NCBI GenBank assembly: GCA_018065375.1
Contig: JAGHTJ010000117.1
Coordinates: forward strand, 1-10,442
DNA: 10,442 nucleotides
Source of the DNA: Candidatus Equinaster intestinalis
Lineage (GTDB): Bacteria > Bacillota_A > Clostridia > Oscillospirales > Acutalibacteraceae
Direction of reading: 5' to 3'
In this document: positions 5,866 to 10,442 of the stretch, one piece after another
How positions within the stretch are numbered: position 1 is the first letter of the stretch
How the letters are laid out: each line of letters starts with the position of its first letter
Position numbers and translations under genes: made by a program
The notes under the pieces: generated by a model
What the model was told of the DNA's origin: nothing
Databases searched by the model: none
Seen by the model: the letters and a program-made list of their open reading frames with translations, nothing else

Positions 5866-5979
5866 TCTTTTAATTCGGGTACAGCGATACCGCAAAGATT
5901 TCGGCTTATACATATTATATTATATGTAAGAGTCCTTGTGAATTTGTACCTGCCGTATTTAAAGGGCGGGTATTTTTTT
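5866..5979 (+). promoter_or_regulatory. PyrR-type transcription attenuator
   Basis: Three competing structures are visible. (1) A binding-loop hairpin at 5866-5898: lower stem TCTTT/AAAGA, then a UUUAA stretch, upper stem GGTA (5878-5881)/TACC (5888-5891), and hexaloop CAGCGA (5882-5887), with GCAAAGA on the 3' side. This matches the PyrR site layout (UUUAA, CNGNGA loop, purine-rich 3' bulge). (2) An antiterminator: CGGGTACA (5876-5883) pairs with TGTACCTG (5945-5952), extended by CTTTTAAT (5867-5874) with ATTTAAAG (5957-5964), one mismatch. A small hairpin (5909-5928) sits inside it. (3) The terminator at 5947-5979. Structure 2 excludes both 1 and 3. PyrR with UMP/UTP should stabilise 1, allow 3, and switch the gene off. 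The pairings are seen; the PyrR assignment is inferred from family knowledge. Confidence 0.8.
5947..5979 (+). terminator. Attenuator terminator upstream of pyrP
   Basis: TACCTGCC (5947-5954) pairs with GGCGGGTA (5965-5972), one G-U pair, around a ten-base loop, then seven T (5973-5979). It lies between the promoter and the permease with no gene before it, so it is regulatory rather than the end of a gene. Confidence 0.88.
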
Positions 5980-6035
5980 AGATTAAACCGGGGAAGCCCG
6001 CTTTAATATATAATGTATATTTGGAGGAAAGAAAA

Positions 6036-7391
6036 ATGAAACTCACTTTTGGCGTTAAGGATAAGCCGAAGTTCGGTCAGTTGATTGTCTTCGCTTTCCA
6101 GCAGTTGCTTGCAATCATGGCGGCAACTATCGCGGTACCGATGATTATCGGTAACGGAATGAGCACCGTTGCGGCACTTTTCGGTGCAGGTGCAGGTACA
6201 ATTATTTATGTCCTTTTCACAAAGGCAAAGAGCCCGGTATTTTTAGGCTCGTCCTTTGCATTCTTGGGCTCAATGGGCGCGGCATTTGCAGGCGCGGCAA
6301 CAGTTGAGCTCGGTTATATGGGACTTATAATCGGTGCAATTTTTGCAGGTCTTGTATATGTTGTAATTGCTCTCATAGTAAAATTTGCGGGAGTAGACTG
6401 GATAAACAAGCTTATGCCGGCTGCCGTTATCGGACCCACCGTTGCAATAATCGGTCTCGGTCTTGCGGGAAATGCAATCGGCGATTTCCAGAAGGGCTCC
6501 TATGTGGTTGACGGTGCACCTACCGCCAGCGTTTATGTAGCAATTATATGCGGTCTTGTAACACTTTTCGTTACAATGATTTGCTCGGTATTCGGCAAGA
6601 AGATGACCAAGCTTGTCCCCTTTATTTTGGGTATAGTTGCAGGTTATGCCGCCGCCGCAATATTCACCGTAATCGGTATTGAAACAGGAAACGATGCACT
6701 CCGCATTATTGATTTCAGCGGATTTGAAGCATTGGTTGCCGATGGTGTTGGTCTTAAAACCTTCATTTCGGTTCCCGAGTTTACCTTTATAAAGGCATTC
6801 GGTGCATTCGGCGAATTAAGCGGCGATTATATAGCTACCATAGCGGTTGCTTATGTTCCGGTTGCATTCGTTGTATTTGCAGAGCATATTGCAGACCATA
6901 AGAATATTTCATCTATTATTGAAACCGACCTTCTCGAAGAACCCGGTCTTCACAGAACCCTGCTTGGTGACGGCGTAGGTTCAATGGTAGGCGCATTCTT
7001 CGGCGGTGCTCCGAATACTACCTACGGTGAATCAATCGCCTGCGTTGCGATTTCGGGCAATGCTTCGGTTGCAACCATTATCTGCACCGCATTCTTGGCA
7101 ATAATAATTGCCTTTATCGCTCCCTTTGCTACCTTCTTGGCTTCCATTCCTTCCTGCGTAATGGGCGGCGTTTGTATAGCCCTTTACGGCTTCATCGCAG
7201 TAAGCGGTCTTAAGATGGTACAGAAGGTTGACCTTGAGGATAACAGAAACCTCTTTACAGTATCCGTTATACTTATCGCAGGTATCGGCGGTCTTACCCT
7301 TACCTTCGGTCAGATAACCATTACATCGGTTGCTTGTGCGCTTATCCTCGGTATTATCACCAATCTCGTTCTTAAGCTTAAAAAGGACTGA
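6036..7391 (+). CDS. pyrP: Uracil permease (NCS2 family)
   Basis: This 451-residue polytopic inner-membrane symporter of the nucleobase:cation symporter-2 family should import uracil with protons. Long hydrophobic segments run from about residue 15 to the C-terminus, as expected for the 14-helix fold. The substrate-binding glutamates match UraA: Glu283 in VFAEHIADH and Glu332 in GGAPNTTYGE. The PNTTYGE signature is typical of the uracil branch rather than the xanthine/urate branches. The start is ATG 6036-6038. An in-frame TTG at 6021 is rejected because the GGAGG Shine-Dalgarno (6023-6027) lies inside that extension. The PyrR-like attenuator supports a pyrimidine substrate. It is transcribed alone, with a terminator immediately downstream. 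A broader uracil/xanthine specificity cannot be excluded. Confidence 0.93.
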   Translation: MKLTFGVKDKPKFGQLIVFAFQQLLAIMAATIAVPMIIGNGMSTVAALFGAGAGTIIYVLFTKAKSPVFLGSSFAFLGSMGAAFAGAATVELGYMGLIIGAIFAGLVYVVIALIVKFAGVDWINKLMPAAVIGPTVAIIGLGLAGNAIGDFQKGSYVVDGAPTASVYVAIICGLVTLFVTMICSVFGKKMTKLVPFILGIVAGYAAAAIFTVIGIETGNDALRIIDFSGFEALVADGVGLKTFISVPEFTFIKAFGAFGELSGDYIATIAVAYVPVAFVVFAEHIADHKNISSIIETDLLEEPGLHRTLLGDGVGSMVGAFFGGAPNTTYGESIACVAISGNASVATIICTAFLAIIIAFIAPFATFLASIPSCVMGGVCIALYGFIAVSGLKMVQKVDLEDNRNLFTVSVILIAGIGGLTLTFGQITITSVACALILGIITNLVLKLKKD

Positions 7392-7403
7392 TTTTAAATT
7401 TCC

Positions 7404-7440
7404 AAAATTGCCCTCTGTGTAACGCAGGGGGTAATTTTTT
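7404..7440 (+). terminator. Terminator of pyrP
   Basis: The 5' arm AAATTGCCCTCTG pairs with the 3' arm CAGGGGGTAATTT around TGTAACG. There are two G-U pairs, and the stem runs into a T6 stretch (7435-7440). It begins about a dozen bases after the permease stop codon. Confidence 0.85.
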
Positions 7441-7441
7441 A

Positions 7442-7469
7442 TTTACAAATCAGTTTTTTACATTATAAT
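7442..7469 (+). promoter_or_regulatory. Sigma-A promoter of mnmA
   Basis: -35 TTTACA (7442-7447) and -10 TATAAT (7464-7469) have a 16-base spacer, directly after the pyrP terminator. The predicted start near 7476 leaves a very short leader before the Shine-Dalgarno AGAGGTG (7478-7484). Confidence 0.65.
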
Positions 7470-7491
7470 ATATATAAAGAGGTGAAAAAAT

Positions 7492-8556
7492 ATGTCTGAT
7501 AAAAGGGTGATTACGGCGCTGTCGGGCGGGGTAGATTCCTCGGTTGCGGCAAAGCTCATAAGGGATATGGGATATGAAAACGCCGGTATCATTATGCGGC
7601 TGATAGGCAAAAACGACCCATCTTTGACAAGTAAAGACGTTGAGGACGCAAAAGCGGTTGCCGAAAAATTGGGCATTGATTTTTTCGTCTGTGATTTTTT
7701 CGATGAATTCGAAAATTGTGTAATAAACCGATTTGTTTTGGCCTATGAGCAGGGGCTTACTCCCAATCCGTGTATAGAATGTAACCGGTATATGAAGTTC
7801 GGTAAGCTTTACGAAAAGGCAAAGGAGCTCGGCTACGATTATATTGCCACCGGCCATTATGCTAAAATAGAAAGAAATGAAAAGGGCAGATATATTGTAA
7901 AAAAAGCGGAGGATAAGGCAAAGGATCAGAGCTATGTTCTTTATTGCCTTACTCAAGAACAGCTTTCTCATACCATATTGCCGCTCGGCTCTCTTACAAA
8001 AGCGCAAATCCGTGAAATCGCAAGCCAAAACGGCTTTATAAATGCCGATAAAAAGGATAGCCAGGATATATGCTTTGTAAAGGACGGTGATTATGCCGCC
8101 TTCATAAAAAATTATACCGGCAAAGAATACCCCCACGGCAATTATACCGATAAAAACGGAAAGGTTTTGGGCGAGCATAAGGGAATTATAAATTATACGA
8201 TAGGGCAGAGAAAGGGGCTCGGAATTGCCTTGGGAGCTCCGGCATTTGTTCTCGATAAAAATACCGTGGATAATACCGTAGTTCTCGGAGAAGAAAAGGA
8301 GCTCTATTTTAAAAATGTAATCGTAGAAAATGTAAACTTTGTATCGGTTGAAGGGTTCGAAAAACCGATGCGGGTAATGGCAAAACTGCGTTATCGCCAC
8401 GCCGCACAACCCGCAGTTGCCGAGCAACTCGGCTCCAATACCGTAAGGCTTATCTTCGATGAGCCGCAAAGGGCTCCCACACCGGGGCAGTCGGCGGTAT
8501 TTTACGATGAAGATATATTGTTGGGCGGCGGAATTATTAGAGGAGGAGAATACTAA
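7492..8556 (+). CDS. mnmA: tRNA 2-thiouridylase MnmA
   Basis: This 354-residue ATP-dependent enzyme thiolates the wobble uridine (s2U34) of Lys, Glu and Gln tRNAs, using sulfur passed from a cysteine desulfurase. The N-terminal PP-loop is SGGVDSS at 11-17. The first catalytic cysteine is Cys94 in PNPCIECN and the second is Cys194 in SQDICFV. ATGHYAK (119-125), DQSYVLY (145-151) and YTIGQRKGLG are further family blocks, followed by the beta-barrel C-terminal domain. Length is at the short end of normal. The region at about residues 37-47 (LIGKNDPSLTS) lacks the Cys-rich stretch seen in many clostridial members. The Shine-Dalgarno AGAGGTG is seven bases before the ATG. Its stop overlaps the next start as TAATG, indicating translational coupling. 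Confidence 0.94.
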   Translation: MSDKRVITALSGGVDSSVAAKLIRDMGYENAGIIMRLIGKNDPSLTSKDVEDAKAVAEKLGIDFFVCDFFDEFENCVINRFVLAYEQGLTPNPCIECNRYMKFGKLYEKAKELGYDYIATGHYAKIERNEKGRYIVKKAEDKAKDQSYVLYCLTQEQLSHTILPLGSLTKAQIREIASQNGFINADKKDSQDICFVKDGDYAAFIKNYTGKEYPHGNYTDKNGKVLGEHKGIINYTIGQRKGLGIALGAPAFVLDKNTVDNTVVLGEEKELYFKNVIVENVNFVSVEGFEKPMRVMAKLRYRHAAQPAVAEQLGSNTVRLIFDEPQRAPTPGQSAVFYDEDILLGGGIIRGGEY

Positions 8557-9182
8557 TGGAAAAACTGCTTAAAAATCTTGCAAATAATAATATGGAGGCA
8601 TATTTTGTAAAAACAAAGGGAGAAATAGTGCCGCTGGTTAAAAAGCTGATAAATAAGGGTGACACAATTTCCTGCGGCGGCTCGGTAACCCTTGCCGAAT
8701 GCGGTGTTGCAGATTTGATGAAAAGCGGGGATTATAATTTTCTTGATAGGGCTGTGTGTCGCACCCCCGAGGAAATAACCGAAATATACCGTAAAACATA
8801 TAGCGCAGATGCTTTTTTCTGCTCGGCAAATGCCGTTACCGAAAATGGCGAGCTTTATATGGTAGACGGCAGAGCAAACCGCATTTCTGCGGTGCTTCAC
8901 GGTCCCGAAAGCGTAATTTGCATTGTGGGTAAAAATAAGATAGTGCCCGATTTTAAAGCGGCTGTAAAGAGGGTAAAAACGGTTGCCGCTCCGAAAAACG
9001 CAAAGCGGCTTAATATGAAAACGCCCTGCGCCGTAACGGGTGTTTGCTGTATGCCCGATGGCGAGCCCGGAACGGGTTGCAAGTGTGAAGACAGGATATG
9101 TGCAGATTTTGTTCTGTTGAGTCAGCAAATGATTAAAAACAGAATAAAGGTAATAATCTGCGGCGAAGAACTCGGTTATTAA
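8556..9182 (+). CDS. LUD-domain protein (LutC/DUF162-like), Cys-rich C-terminus
   Basis: This 208-residue soluble protein of the LUD (lactate utilisation, LutC/YkgG) family has the GGSVTLAECG motif at 41-50 and the SADAFFCSANAVTENGEL and DGRANRISA blocks (83-112). The C-terminal cysteines are at 158, 164, 165, 175, 177 and 182. Relatives have a C-x5-C-x2-C-type cluster followed by RIC, suggesting an Fe-S or metal site. Here the spacing is expanded by a Gly/Pro-rich insertion (PDGEPGTG). No lutA or lutB neighbour is present, so a role in lactate oxidation is not supported by context, and the specific function is unknown. The ATG overlaps the mnmA stop by one base, with AGGAGG Shine-Dalgarno inside mnmA, so the two are an operon. 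Confidence 0.85.
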   Translation: MEKLLKNLANNNMEAYFVKTKGEIVPLVKKLINKGDTISCGGSVTLAECGVADLMKSGDYNFLDRAVCRTPEEITEIYRKTYSADAFFCSANAVTENGELYMVDGRANRISAVLHGPESVICIVGKNKIVPDFKAAVKRVKTVAAPKNAKRLNMKTPCAVTGVCCMPDGEPGTGCKCEDRICADFVLLSQQMIKNRIKVIICGEELGY

Positions 9183-9189
9183 ATATAAT

Positions 9190-9222
9190 CACCTCACATA
9201 TATTTTTGTGAGGTGTTCTTTT
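9190..9222 (+). promoter_or_regulatory. Hairpin acting as terminator and masking the dacF ribosome binding site
   Basis: CACCTCACA (9190-9198) pairs perfectly with TGTGAGGTG (9207-9215) around an eight-base loop, followed by TTCTTTT and then ATG at 9223. The 3' arm is the Shine-Dalgarno GAGGTG of the downstream gene. Transcripts coming from mnmA would therefore either end here or carry a masked ribosome binding site. A TATAAT at 9184-9189 could start transcripts around 9196 that lack most of the 5' arm, but no good -35 is visible. Confidence 0.65.
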
Positions 9223-10428
9223 ATGAGAAAAATTATTGCACTCATACTGTGTGCGCTTTTGTTCGCTTTGCCGAGTAAAGCGGCAGTAAGTATGGAGTAT
9301 CCCGCAGAAGACCTTGACGTTCCGCTCGAAACAAGCGATGCCGTTCCTACGGCGGCGAATATAACCGAGCTTAAAATAGCGGCAAAATCTGCTGTTTTAA
9401 TGGAGGTAAAAACGGGTGAAATTCTATATGAAAGCAATATTGATGAAAAAACTCCGCCGGCCTCTATCACTAAAATAATGTCGTTGCTTCTTATAATGGA
9501 GGCAATCGAGCAGGGCAAGCTTTCGTATGAAACAACCGTTACCGCAAGCGAGCACGCCTGCTCAATGGGCGGCTCACAGATTTGGCTCGAAACGGGCGAA
9601 CAGATGACGGTAGATGAGCTTTTAAAGGCGGCGGTAATAGCCTCGGCAAACGATGCTACGGTAGCGCTCGGCGAGGCGGTTGCCGGTAGCGAAGAGGGTT
9701 TTGTGGCAATGATGAACGAAAGGGCGGAAAAGCTCGGTATGAGCTCCACCCATTTTGAAAACTGCACCGGGCTTGATGCGGAAAATCATTATTCCACGGC
9801 TCACGATGTTGCGATTATGTCCTGCGAGCTTTTAAAGCATAAGGATATACGGAAATATTCAACCGTTTGGATGGATACCCTGCGAGACGGCAAAAGCGAG
9901 CTTGTAAACACCAATAAGCTGGTGCGCTTTTACGAGGGCTGTACCGGTCTTAAAACCGGAACAACCTCTACCGCCGGATATTGCCTTTCGGCTTCGGCTG
10001 AAAAAAACGGTATGGAGCTCGTTGCGGTAATTATGGATGCCGATAAAAGCACCGAGCGTTTTGAAGCCGCCAAAAAACTTCTCAATTACGGCTATGCCAA
10101 TTTTATATTTACCGAAATTTCGGCTGATTTGGGAGAAAATCCGCAGGTCAGGGTAAAAAAAGGCGTCAAGTCTTCGGTAGGAGCGAGCCAAAAGGAAAAC
10201 TTCAATCTTCTGCTTTCCAAAAACGCCGCAGGGGATATAAAGCAGATGATTGAAATTAAGGACGAAATCACGGCTCCGGTTAAAAAGGGAGACCTGCTCG
10301 GCTTTGCAAAGGTTTTCAAGGGGGAGGAGCAGGTAGGCGTTATCGAAATAGTTGCAAACGAGGATGTGAAAAAACTCGACCTCATCATTTGTCTGGGTAT
10401 TTTGCTCAAAAATCTTGTCTGTTTGTGA
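9223..10428 (+). CDS. dacF: D-alanyl-D-alanine carboxypeptidase (DacF/PBP5 type)
   Basis: This 401-residue exported low-molecular-weight penicillin-binding protein (peptidase S11) trims the terminal D-Ala from peptidoglycan stem peptides. The signal peptide is MRKIIALILCALLFALPSKA, with probable cleavage near SKA/AV. All three active-site motifs are present: Ser81-Ile-Thr-Lys84, Ser141-Ala-Asn143 and Lys244-Thr-Gly246. A C-terminal PBP5_C-like beta domain follows (about 290-375), and the last 20 residues (VKKLDLIICLGILLKNLVCL) form a hydrophobic/amphipathic anchor, as in DacA/DacF. The start is ATG 9223-9225, because the in-frame GTG at 9208 lies within the hairpin that carries the Shine-Dalgarno. 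Length is normal and the stop is TGA. It could be vegetative or sporulation-linked; the sequence does not decide. The window ends 14 bases later, before any terminator. Confidence 0.93.
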   Translation: MRKIIALILCALLFALPSKAAVSMEYPAEDLDVPLETSDAVPTAANITELKIAAKSAVLMEVKTGEILYESNIDEKTPPASITKIMSLLLIMEAIEQGKLSYETTVTASEHACSMGGSQIWLETGEQMTVDELLKAAVIASANDATVALGEAVAGSEEGFVAMMNERAEKLGMSSTHFENCTGLDAENHYSTAHDVAIMSCELLKHKDIRKYSTVWMDTLRDGKSELVNTNKLVRFYEGCTGLKTGTTSTAGYCLSASAEKNGMELVAVIMDADKSTERFEAAKKLLNYGYANFIFTEISADLGENPQVRVKKGVKSSVGASQKENFNLLLSKNAAGDIKQMIEIKDEITAPVKKGDLLGFAKVFKGEEQVGVIEIVANEDVKKLDLIICLGILLKNLVCL

Positions 10429-10442
10429 AAACACCCCGAAAT

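Noticed and set aside
5841..5979. Purine (guanine/adenine) riboswitch before the permease
   Set aside because: The conserved purine-aptamer core is absent, while the PyrR-like loop and alternative stems explain the leader.
5734..6006. 90-codon plus-strand open frame between the divergent promoters
   Set aside because: It runs through the permease promoter and the attenuator stems, has no Shine-Dalgarno and resembles no protein.
7450..8469. 339-codon minus-strand open frame opposite mnmA
   Set aside because: The plus strand encodes an intact MnmA with all catalytic motifs. The antisense product is Ile/Phe/Tyr-rich with no domain and no ribosome binding site.
8553..9128. Minus-strand open frame opposite the LUD gene
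   Set aside because: Shadow of a conserved coding sequence, with no translation signal.

Overview
The window looks like a chromosomal stretch from an anaerobic Clostridia-type Firmicute, most likely a gut or rumen Oscillospirales/Ruminococcaceae relative. The evidence is strong GGAGG-type ribosome binding sites, consensus sigma-A promoters, moderate-to-low GC, a T-box leader, a PyrR-like attenuator, and Firmicute-type homologues (a 3D/G5 cell-wall protein and a DacF-like carboxypeptidase). Lineage is inferred from gene content only.

The left half (79-5476) is entirely minus-strand. From its upstream end it holds a membrane-anchored DUF348-G5-3D cell-wall protein (4340-5476) behind a near-perfect promoter. 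Next is a methionine operon, metY-metA (4007-1780), with its own promoter and a T-box riboswitch whose probable specifier codon is AUG (Met). Then come a lipoprotein of the class A beta-lactamase fold with Cys where the catalytic Ser should be (598-1692), and a REP-associated tyrosine transposase (RAYT, 79-570). The RAYT reading frame contains two inverted REP-like elements, each with GTAG at the foot of its hairpin.

The right half (6036-10428) is entirely plus-strand. A uracil permease (pyrP) sits behind a promoter and a leader that folds like a PyrR-controlled attenuator: a binding-loop hairpin, an alternative antiterminator and a terminator. Next is mnmA (tRNA 2-thiouridylase), overlapping by one base (TAATG) a LUD-domain protein. 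Last is a D-Ala-D-Ala carboxypeptidase whose ribosome binding site lies in the 3' arm of a terminator-like hairpin.

The divergent intergenic region (5477-6035) is AT-rich and full of small palindromes. The coding content is mostly housekeeping (methionine, pyrimidine, tRNA thiolation, peptidoglycan). The notable signals are the RNA-level switches in three leaders, the nested REP-like repeats in the RAYT gene, and the Ser-to-Cys hydrolase. No CRISPR array, tRNA, rRNA, phage gene or obvious new multi-gene defence system is visible.
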